Shown: piece after piece, positions 24,327 to 32,419 of the stretch
Numbering within the stretch: the stretch's first letter is position 1
Layout of the letters: each line of letters begins with the position of its first letter
From: Rhizobium sp. Q54
Lineage (GTDB): Bacteria; Pseudomonadota; Alphaproteobacteria; UBA828
Length of the DNA: 39,046 nucleotides
Assembly: GCA_945892755.1 (NCBI GenBank)
Contig: CAMDDO010000023.1
Location: 1 to 39,046, forward strand
Reading direction: 5' to 3'
Translations under genes and position numbers: made by a program
Notes under the pieces: model-generated
Told to the model about the DNA's origin: nothing
Seen by the model: only the letters and a program-made list of their open reading frames with translations
Databases searched by the model: none

Positions 24327-25718
24327 TCACGCCTGCAGCGCCTTGACGATTTCCTCGACCATTTTCTTGGCGTCGCCGAACAGCATCATGGTGTTCGGGT
24401 TGTAGAACACCGGATTGTCGATGCCGGCATAGCCGGGCGCGAGCGAGCGTTTAACGAACAGCACCGTCTTCGCCTTCTCGACATCCAAGATCGGCATGCC
24501 GGCGATCGGGCAGGACGGATCGGTCTTGGCCAGCGGATTGGTCACGTCATTGGCGCCAATCACGAAAGCGACATCGGTGTTCGGCAAATCGCTGTTGATG
24601 TCGTCGAGCTCGAAGACCTCGTCATAGGGCACATTGGCTTCGGCCAGGAGCACGTTCATGTGGCCGGGCATGCGCCCCGCGACCGGGTGAATGGCGTAAC
24701 GCACGGTGACGCCGGCCTTCTTCAAAAGATCCCCCATCTCGCGTACGGCGTGCTGGGCCTGGGCGACCGCGAGGCCATAGCCCGGCACGATAATGACCGA
24801 GCCGGCGTTCGACATGATGAACGCGGCGTCATCGGCGCTGCCGGCCTTCGCGGTCTTGTCTTTGGCGCCCGTGCTCTGGGTCGTGGCGGTCGCGCCGAAT
24901 CCACCCATGATCACGCTGATGAACGAGCGGTTCATCGCCTTGCACATGATGTAGGAAAGGATCGCGCCCGACGAGCCGACCAGCGCGCCGACGATGATCA
25001 GAACCGTGTTCTCTAGCGTGAAGCCGATGCCAGCGGCGGCCCAGCCCGAATAGGAGTTGAGCATCGAGATCACGACCGGCATGTCGGCGCCGCCGATCGG
25101 CATGATCAAGAGCACACCGAAGAGGAGCGCGAGGCCGGTCATGATCCAGAACAAGGTCGGCGATTGCTCGAAGCAAAACAGAATGGCCAATGCGATGATG
25201 CCGAGCAGAAGGCCGAGATTCAGCAAATGCTGGCCCTTGAACACCAGCGGCACGCCGGTCATCAGTTCCTGGAGTTTGGCGAAGGCGATGATCGAACCGG
25301 TGAAGGTGAGCGCGCCGATCACGACGCCGATCGACATCTCGATACGGCTGATCAGCCTGATACCGGTCTCGTCGACGATGCCGAAGACCTCGGGGCTGTG
25401 CAGCGTCGCCCCGGCTACAAGCACCGCCGCCAAGCCGACCAGGCTGTGAAAGCCCGCGACGAGCTGCGGCATGGCGGTCATCTTGATCTTGAGCGCGACC
25501 GTGGTGCCGATCAGGCCGCCCGCGACGATGCCGATCGCGATCCACAGATAGTCCTCGATGCTCGATTGTGCGAGCGTGGTGCCGACCGCGACCGCCATGC
25601 CGGCAATCCCGAACAGATTGCCTTGGCGCGCCGATTTGGGCGACGACAGGCCGCGCAGCGCCATGATGAAACAGACGCCCGCGACCAGATAGAGAATCGC
25701 GGCGAGATTGGCTGACAT
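24327..25718 (-). CDS. pntB: NAD(P) transhydrogenase subunit beta
   Basis: A 463-residue inner-membrane subunit. The N-terminal 250 or so residues are membrane helices. The C-terminal domain III binds NADP(H): VPGYGLAVAQAQHAVREM, HPVAGRMPGHMNVLLAEANVPYDEVFELDDIN and VIGANDVTNPLA are hallmark sequences. With PntAA and PntAB it couples proton entry to hydride transfer from NADH to NADP+, supplying NADPH. It is last in the pntAA-pntAB-pntB operon, 12 bases after pntAB. The length equals the family norm. Confidence 0.97.
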   Translation of the reverse strand: MSANLAAILYLVAGVCFIMALRGLSSPKSARQGNLFGIAGMAVAVGTTLAQSSIEDYLWIAIGIVAGGLIGTTVALKIKMTAMPQLVAGFHSLVGLAAVLVAGATLHSPEVFGIVDETGIRLISRIEMSIGVVIGALTFTGSIIAFAKLQELMTGVPLVFKGQHLLNLGLLLGIIALAILFCFEQSPTLFWIMTGLALLFGVLLIMPIGGADMPVVISMLNSYSGWAAAGIGFTLENTVLIIVGALVGSSGAILSYIMCKAMNRSFISVIMGGFGATATTQSTGAKDKTAKAGSADDAAFIMSNAGSVIIVPGYGLAVAQAQHAVREMGDLLKKAGVTVRYAIHPVAGRMPGHMNVLLAEANVPYDEVFELDDINSDLPNTDVAFVIGANDVTNPLAKTDPSCPIAGMPILDVEKAKTVLFVKRSLAPGYAGIDNPVFYNPNTMMLFGDAKKMVEEIVKALQA

Positions 25719-25730
25719 CGCGGCGGTCCT

Positions 25731-26030
25731 CTATTTCTTCTTCTTGAACATCTGGAGCATGCGTTGCGTCACGGTGAAGCCGCCGAATATATTGACCGCC
25801 GCGAGCCCGACCGCGATGCCGCCGAACACTTTGCCGATACCGCCTTCGAGCGGGGTCGCCGCAAGCAACGCGCCAACGATGATCACGCTCGAGATCGCGT
25901 TGGTCACCGACATGAGCGGCGTATGCAGCGCCGGCGTCACGCTCCACACCACGTAATAACCGACGAGGACGGCGAGCACGAACACGGTGATCGACATGAT
26001 GAGCGGATGGACTTGGAGAAGGTGCTCCAT
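25731..26030 (-). CDS. pntAB: NAD(P) transhydrogenase subunit alpha, membrane part (PntAB)
   Basis: A 99-residue membrane protein forming the domain II part of the alpha chain. It is encoded separately, as in Rhodospirillum and related bacteria. Three to four helices are visible ([51 protein letters not shown]), and it ends in a Lys-rich tail. The conserved [16 protein letters not shown] block is diagnostic. The ATG at 26030 starts two bases after the pntAA stop. Longer open frames through this region lie antisense-like inside pntAA and are not used. Confidence 0.95.
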   Translation of the reverse strand: MEHLLQVHPLIMSITVFVLAVLVGYYVVWSVTPALHTPLMSVTNAISSVIIVGALLAATPLEGGIGKVFGGIAVGLAAVNIFGGFTVTQRMLQMFKKKK

Positions 26031-26032
26031 GC

Positions 26033-27193
26033 TCAAAGTTCCTTGCCTTGCAAAAGGGCGGGGTTGACCACCTGCCCGTCGCGCGTGAGCAACGCGCCCT
26101 TGATCACCTCGTCGCTGAAATCGATTTTCAAGGAACGGCTCGCCTTGTCGATCATCGGGGCGACAAAGTTGTAGAGATTTCGCGCATAAAGGATGCTGCA
26201 ATCGGTCGGCACGCGCGCCGCATAGTTGGTATGGCCGATGATCGTGACACCGTGTTTGACGACCACCCGGCCGGGCTCGGTCAGCTCGCAATTGCCGCCA
26301 GCATCTGCCGCCAGATCGACGATCACCGAGCCAGGCCTCATGTCGCGCACCATTTCAGCGCCGATAAGCCTGGGCGCGGGCTTACCCGGGATCAGCGCGG
26401 TGGTGATCGCGATATCCTGCTTTTTCAACGTATCATGGATCAACTCGCGTTGGCGACGTTGATAGTCCGCGCTCATTTCGCGCGCATAGCCGCCTTTGGT
26501 CTCGGCGCTCGCGGTCTCCTCGCTCTTGACCTCGATAAACGTGGCGCCCAGGCTCTCGACCTGCTCCTTGACCGCCGGGCGCACGTCGAAGGCCGAGACC
26601 AGCGCGCCCAGCCGCCGCGCTGTCGCGATCGCCTGAAGGCCGGCGACGCCCGCGCCGAACACGACCACGCGCGCCGCTGGAATCGTGCCGGCGGCGGTCA
26701 TCATCATCGGCAGCATGCGACCGAACGAGGCCGCCGCGTCGACCACCGCCTTATAGCCGGCGACGTTGCTCTGTGACGACAGCACATCCATGCTCTGAGC
26801 GCGGCTGATGCGCGGCACCAATTCCATGGCGAAGGTGGTCACGCCACGCTTTGCATAGTCCTCGGCCTGGGCGCGCTGATAGAGCGGCTGCAGCAAGCCG
26901 ACCAGGATGGTGCTTTTCCTCATCAGGCCAAGTTCGTCGGGCCCGCCCTCCGCCTCGGTCATCGGCCGCTGGACCTTCAACACTAAGTCCGCTTCGTCAT
27001 AGAGCGCGGCGGTCCCGGGCACGATGCGCGCGCCGGCGGCCTGGAGCGCGCCATCGGTAATAAAGGCCGGTCCGCCGGCGCCTGCTTCGATCAAGACCTC
27101 GGCGCCGAGCGCGACGAACCGCTTCACCGAATCGGGCGAGGCGGCCACCCGCGTCTCGCCCGCGCGTAACTCCTTCGGAATGCCGATTTTCAT
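26033..27193 (-). CDS. pntAA: NAD(P) transhydrogenase subunit alpha, NAD-binding part (PntAA)
   Basis: A 386-residue soluble domain I that binds NAD(H), related to alanine dehydrogenase. It begins [26 protein letters not shown]. It contains [28 protein letters not shown] (Rossmann fold, about 172-198) and [34 protein letters not shown] and [16 protein letters not shown] follow. It is the first gene of the three-gene operon, with AGAGG before its ATG. No clear promoter could be read in the 85 bases upstream. Confidence 0.97.
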   Translation of the reverse strand: MKIGIPKELRAGETRVAASPDSVKRFVALGAEVLIEAGAGGPAFITDGALQAAGARIVPGTAALYDEADLVLKVQRPMTEAEGGPDELGLMRKSTILVGLLQPLYQRAQAEDYAKRGVTTFAMELVPRISRAQSMDVLSSQSNVAGYKAVVDAAASFGRMLPMMMTAAGTIPAARVVVFGAGVAGLQAIATARRLGALVSAFDVRPAVKEQVESLGATFIEVKSEETASAETKGGYAREMSADYQRRQRELIHDTLKKQDIAITTALIPGKPAPRLIGAEMVRDMRPGSVIVDLAADAGGNCELTEPGRVVVKHGVTIIGHTNYAARVPTDCSILYARNLYNFVAPMIDKASRSLKIDFSDEVIKGALLTRDGQVVNPALLQGKEL

Positions 27194-27278
27194 CTAGGAA
27201 CCTCTAGGCGCGACTCGGCCCGTTGCGGGCGCCGGAACAATGCCCCGGCGGGTCCGATTTGTGAAGCGGCCGGCGACC

Positions 27279-28649
27279 CTAAATGGCGGCGGGAACCCCC
27301 GCCGCCTTGAGCGCCTGGGCCTGCGTCTGACCGAGCCTCCGCCCGTCGAAGCCCTCGACCAGGGCCTCGAACAGGTGGCGCCAATTCAGCTCGGCGTTCA
27401 GGTGCATGAAAACCGAGCCAAGGCCGATCGCCGAGCGGTCCATCAAGACGAACTCGCGCGGCGGCGCGACGCCCCCGAGCCGGCGCACCTCGCGATGCAC
27501 CTTGGCCGCCACCTCGGCGCCGAAGCGCACGCCGGTCCCCTCGTCGATCCGGCGCACCCGGTCTTCGAGCAAGGGCGCATAGAGATAGCGTGCCCATAGA
27601 TTGAGGGCGTCGACCATGGGCCGCGTCAGTCCCTTGAAACCCCAGATCTCGTAGGCCGCCACCGCGGCGGCTTCGTCATTCGCCTCGATGGCACGGTAAA
27701 GCGCGATCACGCCCCCAACGAAGCGTGGCGAGAACACGCGGACGCAGCCAAAATCGAGCAGATTGAGCGCGCCGTCATGCGTCGCGCTGTAATTGCCGAG
27801 ATGCGGGTCTCCGTGCAGCACGCCATAGCGATAGAACGGGATATACCAGGCATGGAACAGCCGTTCGGCGAGGCGATTTCTCATTTCCTGTGTGGCACCG
27901 CGAAACTCAAGCAGCGGCTTGCCGTCGAGCCACGTCATAGTGATCAGTCGCCCGGTCGACAGCTTCGTCCGCACCTTCGGGACGCACACGCCCTCGACAC
28001 CGCGAAAAATTGCGGCATAGAGACGCATGTGGCTGGCCTCGCGTTCATAGTCGAGTTCTTCGCGGAGCCGCGCTCCGATCTCTTCGAGAATATGGCGGGT
28101 ATCGATGGTCGGGTCGTAGCGCCGATAGAGGCCGAAGATGATGCGGAGTTGAGCGAGATCGGCCTCGACCGCGGACGCCATGTCTGGATATTGCAGCTTG
28201 CAGGCGAGCGCCGTGCCGTCGAGCGCGCTCGCGCGATGGACCTGACCGAGTGAGGCGGCAGCGGCGGCCTCCGGCTCGAAGCGGTCGAAGCGGGCTTGCC
28301 AATCAGGTCCGAGCTCGCTCGCCATGCGCCGCTTGACGAAGGCATAGCCCATGGCCGGCGCTTGCGACTGCAGCGTCGAGAGCTCGCGCACATAATCATC
28401 CGGCATCGCTTCGGGCACCGTGGCGATCAATTGCGCAACCTTCATGAGCGGCCCTTTGAGCCCGCCGAGCGCACGCCTGAGCTCCGCCGCGTTCTTCGCC
28501 GGATCCTTGGGCAGGCCGAGATAACGCTGGCCGGCCAGGCGCGCACCGACACCGCCGAGCGCGGTGCCGACCTTGGCATAGCGGCGAAACCGCCCGCTCA
28601 GGCGGTCGCGCTCGCTTCCTTTGGCCACGCGTGTACCCGGGCGGCTCAA
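27279..28649 (-). CDS. ABC1/UbiB-family atypical kinase, KVAQ variant
   Basis: A 456-residue ABC1 (AarF/UbiB/COQ8) family protein, a group tied to ubiquinone biosynthesis or lipid handling. Motifs: K70-V-A-Q73 in GPLMKVAQLIATVPEAMP (the KxGQ motif with Ala in place of Gly), the Ala-rich loop AAAAASLGQVHRA (128-140), ATP-site lysine K151, HGDPHLGNY and LLDFGC. The start is a TTG at 28649, overlapping the TGA of the pepF-type gene by four bases, with GAGG upstream. A GTG at 28628 is an alternative. The coupling to an oligopeptidase gene is unexplained. In contrast to UbiB, no long C-terminal membrane segment is seen. Confidence 0.88.
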   Translation of the reverse strand: MSRPGTRVAKGSERDRLSGRFRRYAKVGTALGGVGARLAGQRYLGLPKDPAKNAAELRRALGGLKGPLMKVAQLIATVPEAMPDDYVRELSTLQSQAPAMGYAFVKRRMASELGPDWQARFDRFEPEAAAAASLGQVHRASALDGTALACKLQYPDMASAVEADLAQLRIIFGLYRRYDPTIDTRHILEEIGARLREELDYEREASHMRLYAAIFRGVEGVCVPKVRTKLSTGRLITMTWLDGKPLLEFRGATQEMRNRLAERLFHAWYIPFYRYGVLHGDPHLGNYSATHDGALNLLDFGCVRVFSPRFVGGVIALYRAIEANDEAAAVAAYEIWGFKGLTRPMVDALNLWARYLYAPLLEDRVRRIDEGTGVRFGAEVAAKVHREVRRLGGVAPPREFVLMDRSAIGLGSVFMHLNAELNWRHLFEALVEGFDGRRLGQTQAQALKAAGVPAAI

Positions 28650-30460
28650 AGCTCGGCCTCGAGTTGATCGATCAGGCCGGAGATCACGCCGAGGCCCTTC
28701 GACCAGAATTTTGGATCGCTGGCATCGAGACCGAATGGCGCCAGCAATTCCTTATGCCTCAGTGTCGCGCCGGCGCGCAGCATGGCGAGGTATTTCTCTT
28801 GAAAGCCTTGGGCGGCGTCCTGATAGACGGCGTAGAGGGCGTTCACCAGGCAATCGCCAAAGGCATAGGCGTAGACATAGAACGGCGAATGGATGAAGTG
28901 CGAGACATAGGCCCAATACGGCCGATAGTCGTCGTCGAAACGAATGGCGGGGCCCAGGCTCTCGCCTTGGACCGAGAGCCAGATCTCACCGATCGTCTCA
29001 GGCGCCAGCTCGCCTTGACGCCGTTCCTCGTGGAGGCGACGCTCGAACTCGCAGAACGCGACTTGGCGCACGACAGTGTTGATCATGTCTTCAACCTTGC
29101 CGGCGATCATGACGCGGCGGCGTTTCGGATCGGTTTCCCCGTTCAGCAACTTGCGGAAGGTGAGTTGCTCGCCGAACACCGAGGCCGTTTCGGCCAGGGT
29201 CAAGGGCGTCGACATCATCAACGGCCCATGCGGCGCCGAAAGCACGTTGTGCACGCCATGGCCGAGCTCATGCGCAAGGGTCATCACATCGCGCGTCTTG
29301 CCCTGGTAGTTGAGCAGCAAATAGGGATGCGCGCTCGGTACCGTGCCGTGTGCAAAGGCGCCGCTTGCCTTGCCAGGGCCAATGGGTGCGTGAATCCAAT
29401 CCTCATCGAAGAAGCGTTTGCCGATCCTGGCAAGCTCGGGCGAAAACGCTTCATACGACGTGAGCACAACGTCGACCGCTTCACGCCACGGAATGACCCG
29501 ATCGTCATCGTCCGGCAGGGGGGCCGAACGGTCGTAATATTCCAGTTTTTCGAGACCGAGCCAACGTGCCTTCAATGTGTAGTAGCGATGCGATAGCGCC
29601 GGATAGGACGACCGAACGGCGGAAATCAAGGCGCTGACCACCTCGTCCTCGACCTGATTGGAAACGTTGCGGTATGAGATCGGCCGCTTGTAACCGCGCC
29701 AACGATCGTCGATCTCTTTCTCTTTGATCAGCGTATTGAGAACGAGGGCGAAGAGCCGGATATTGTCGTTCAGGCTCTTGCTAAGCGCCCCGCCTGCCTG
29801 GCGGCGAACCGCGCGGTCCTTGTTGGAGAGCAGATTCAGAACTTCCGAGGTGGTCAGCGACTTGCCGCCAACCTCGCACCGCAGGCTCGCCAGCGTTTCG
29901 TCGAACAAGCGGCTCCAAGCGGCCGTGCCCACCACATGACGTTCATGCAACAGCTTTTCGACCTCATCGGAAAGCTGGTAGGGGCGGAATGCGCGACTAT
30001 CCCTGATCCACGGCCTGAAGCACTCGAGCCGGCGCGCCGTCAAGATTTTCTGGAGTGCCGCCTCTTCGATCTTGTTGAGCTCAAGCGAGACGAACAGAAG
30101 ATCGGTCCAGACGTCCGACGTCCGCTCCTGAATGGTCTGATTGAAGGTTGCCCGCGCACTCTCCTGCATGTCGGTGCAGTAATAGAGAAAGGCGTAGCTC
30201 GAAACGCGCCCGAGCGTCTCGGACAGCTTTTCATAAGCCTCGAGCAAATCCGCCAAGGCCTCGCCGTCAAGGCTTTCGACCTTGCCGGCGTAAAGCGCGT
30301 GAAGCGCGCGTGCGGCCTTTGAAGCGCCGTCTAGATCAGCCGTCAATTTGGGGTCGTCGGTGCCGCGATAAAGATCATTCAAATTCCAGACCGGCAGGTT
30401 ACCGAGCGAGGTCGAGGCGGTTTGCGCTGTTTGATTCATGCCTACTGTTGGGCGCGTCAC
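28646..30460 (-). CDS. pepF: M3-family oligoendopeptidase (PepF/M3B)
   Basis: A 604-residue cytoplasmic zinc metallopeptidase that degrades short peptides. The zinc motif HExxH is in MTLAHELGHGVHN (about residues 393-405), with the third ligand Glu in LAETASVFGE. PYLLLNYQGKTRDV and the C-terminal YVYAYAFGDCLVNALY block are typical of the M3B family. The start is a GTG at 30460: an AAGGAGG ribosome site lies four bases upstream, whereas the ATG at 30439 has none. This is a case where the ribosome site decides the start. The gene is translationally coupled to the ABC1 kinase gene downstream and divergent from the acyl-CoA synthetase gene. Confidence 0.93.
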   Translation of the reverse strand: MTRPTVGMNQTAQTASTSLGNLPVWNLNDLYRGTDDPKLTADLDGASKAARALHALYAGKVESLDGEALADLLEAYEKLSETLGRVSSYAFLYYCTDMQESARATFNQTIQERTSDVWTDLLFVSLELNKIEEAALQKILTARRLECFRPWIRDSRAFRPYQLSDEVEKLLHERHVVGTAAWSRLFDETLASLRCEVGGKSLTTSEVLNLLSNKDRAVRRQAGGALSKSLNDNIRLFALVLNTLIKEKEIDDRWRGYKRPISYRNVSNQVEDEVVSALISAVRSSYPALSHRYYTLKARWLGLEKLEYYDRSAPLPDDDDRVIPWREAVDVVLTSYEAFSPELARIGKRFFDEDWIHAPIGPGKASGAFAHGTVPSAHPYLLLNYQGKTRDVMTLAHELGHGVHNVLSAPHGPLMMSTPLTLAETASVFGEQLTFRKLLNGETDPKRRRVMIAGKVEDMINTVVRQVAFCEFERRLHEERRQGELAPETIGEIWLSVQGESLGPAIRFDDDYRPYWAYVSHFIHSPFYVYAYAFGDCLVNALYAVYQDAAQGFQEKYLAMLRAGATLRHKELLAPFGLDASDPKFWSKGLGVISGLIDQLEAEL

Positions 30461-30482
30461 CGCGCCTCCTTCCGATTCTGGC

Positions 30483-30512
30483 TTGGGACCCTGAGTCTAA
30501 TCCCATTATGAT
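30483..30512 (+). promoter_or_regulatory. Sigma-70-like promoter for the acyl-CoA synthetase gene
   Basis: TTGGGA (30483-30488), 18 bases, TATGAT (30507-30512). Transcription would begin near 30519, only six bases from a GTG at 30525. This supports the ATG at 30543 as the true start. Confidence 0.55.
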
Positions 30513-30542
30513 CGGGCCGAAACCGTGAACGGGACCGTCGCC

Positions 30543-32336
30543 ATGAGCTATGAGACCTGGCCAAGCCTTCCTGCCATGTTTTTCGAGCAGGCCGAGCACC
30601 GGGGCGAGCAACCGTTCCTCTGGGCCAAGCGCAACAATGCCTACGCGCCCCTGAGCTATGGCGAGGCGGCGCGCAACGTGAAGGCGCTGGCGCGTGCATT
30701 TGTCGCGCTTGGCATCGAAAGCGGTGACCGAATCGTCCTGGTCGCGGAGAATCGGCCGGAATGGGGCATCGCCGACCTCGCGATCATGACCGCAGGCGGC
30801 ATCACGGTGCCGGCCTACACCACGAACACCAGCCGCGATCATCGCCATATCCTGACCGATAGCGGGGCGCGTGCCGTCATCGTCTCGACCAAGGCGCTCG
30901 CCCAGCGCGTGATGCCGGCGCTCGCCGAGTGTCGCGCTGTGCGCTTCGTCGTCACCATCGAGCCGCTCGATGGGGGCGGGCTGATCGACGTGCCGATCCA
31001 TGATTGGAATAACCTTATCGCGGCCCATCGCGACGAAAACGATGCGGCGTTCGAGTCTCGCCTAGCAGGGCTCGAGCGAGATGATATCGCCTGCCTGATC
31101 TACACCTCAGGCACCGGCGGCAACCCCAAGGGCGTCATGCAGCGCCATGAATCGATCATGCACAATTGCATGGGCGCCAATTTGCTATTACAGCAGATCG
31201 GTCTTGGCGACGAGGTGTTCCTTTCCTTCCTGCCGCTGTCGCATGCCTACGAACATACTTGCGGTCTCTATTTTCCGATCTCGCTCGGCGGGCAGATTTA
31301 TTACGCCGAGGGGGTCGAGACACTGAGCGCCAATCTGATCGAGGCCCGGCCCACCATCATGGTCAGCGTGCCGCGCCTGTTCGAGGTTTTGCGGGCGCGC
31401 ATTTTGCAGGGCGCCAAGCAAAAGGGCGGCCTGCGTTTTCGCTTGCTCAATCTCACGCTGAGCCTTGGCATCAAGGCCTATCGCGCGCCAAGTGGCCTGT
31501 CATGGCCGACGCGCTTGGCGAACCAATTGATGGATCGCCTGGTGCGACGAAAGGCCGCCGAGCGATTTGGCGGCAGGCTTAAGGCCATGATTTCGGGCGG
31601 CGCGCCCTTGAATCCCGATGTCGGCCTGTTTTTCACCGCGCTCGGGCTCCGCCTCTTGCAAGGCTATGGCCAGACCGAGGCGGCGCCGGTGATCGCCTGC
31701 AACCCACCCAACCGCGTCAAGCTTCACACCGTCGGCCCACCGCTCGACGGCGTCGAAGTGAAAATCGCCGAGGACGGCGAGATCCTGGTGCGCGGCCCGT
31801 TGGTGATGACCGGCTATTGGAATGATAGCGCGGCGAGCCGGAGCGCGCTGCGCGATGGCTGGCTTCATACCGGCGATGTCGGCCGCTTCGATGAGGACGG
31901 CTATCTCCAAATCACCGACCGCAAGCGCGATGTCATCGTGCTTTCGGGCGGCGACAATGTCGCGCCGCAACGGCTTGAAGGCATTTTGACCTTGCAGGCC
32001 GAGATTGGTCAGGCGATGGCGTTCGGCGACCGCCATCCCTACGTCGTCGCGCTGATCGTGCCCGATGAGAGTTTCGTGCGTGATTGGGCGCGGGCCAACA
32101 ATAGGCCCGACAAACTAGGCGATCTCGCCCGCGATGCCGGCTTTATCCAGGCACTCGGGCAGGCGGTCGAGCGCGCCAATCGCGACCTTTCGTCGATCGA
32201 GCGGATCAAGCGCTTCGCGCTCGCGAGCGAGCCTTTCTCGATCGACAATGGCCAGATGACGCCGACCATGAAGGTCCGCCGTCACGAGGTGCTCAAGACC
32301 TATGGCGCGACGCTTGAGGCGCTTTATCGGTCATGA
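30543..32336 (+). CDS. AMP-forming long-chain-type acyl-CoA synthetase
   Basis: A 597-residue member of the ANL superfamily: it adenylates a carboxylic acid with ATP and transfers it to CoA. P-loop-like LIYTSGTGGNPKGVM (about 185-199), the linker-region GYGQTEAAPV, GWLHTGDVGRFDEDGYLQITDRKRDVIVLSGG, and the C-terminal catalytic lysine region MTPTMKVRRHEV are all present. Its overall pattern is closest to FadD15/long-chain acyl-CoA synthetases, although the substrate could also be an aryl or branched acid, given the next gene. The ATG at 30543 is preferred to a GTG at 30525 because of the promoter position. Eighty-three bases separate it from the fused indolepyruvate oxidoreductase gene. Confidence 0.92.
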   Translation: MSYETWPSLPAMFFEQAEHRGEQPFLWAKRNNAYAPLSYGEAARNVKALARAFVALGIESGDRIVLVAENRPEWGIADLAIMTAGGITVPAYTTNTSRDHRHILTDSGARAVIVSTKALAQRVMPALAECRAVRFVVTIEPLDGGGLIDVPIHDWNNLIAAHRDENDAAFESRLAGLERDDIACLIYTSGTGGNPKGVMQRHESIMHNCMGANLLLQQIGLGDEVFLSFLPLSHAYEHTCGLYFPISLGGQIYYAEGVETLSANLIEARPTIMVSVPRLFEVLRARILQGAKQKGGLRFRLLNLTLSLGIKAYRAPSGLSWPTRLANQLMDRLVRRKAAERFGGRLKAMISGGAPLNPDVGLFFTALGLRLLQGYGQTEAAPVIACNPPNRVKLHTVGPPLDGVEVKIAEDGEILVRGPLVMTGYWNDSAASRSALRDGWLHTGDVGRFDEDGYLQITDRKRDVIVLSGGDNVAPQRLEGILTLQAEIGQAMAFGDRHPYVVALIVPDESFVRDWARANNRPDKLGDLARDAGFIQALGQAVERANRDLSSIERIKRFALASEPFSIDNGQMTPTMKVRRHEVLKTYGATLEALYRS

Positions 32337-32384
32337 TTCTGGCGCAAAAGGCTTAGGCTTGCTGGTCTGAACGCTCGGTTGAGC

Positions 32385-32390
32385 TAGAAT
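32385..32390 (+). promoter_or_regulatory. Possible -10 box before the indolepyruvate oxidoreductase gene
   Basis: TAGAAT matches the -10 consensus at five of six bases, 30 bases before the ATG at 32420. The best upstream -35 candidate (TTGCTG) is 20 bases away, longer than ideal. It may give the large gene its own transcript. The gene has a strong ribosome site GGAGGGG at 32411-32417. Confidence 0.25.
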
Positions 32391-32419
32391 AGACGGCAGG
32401 ATTCGCCACCGGAGGGGCC

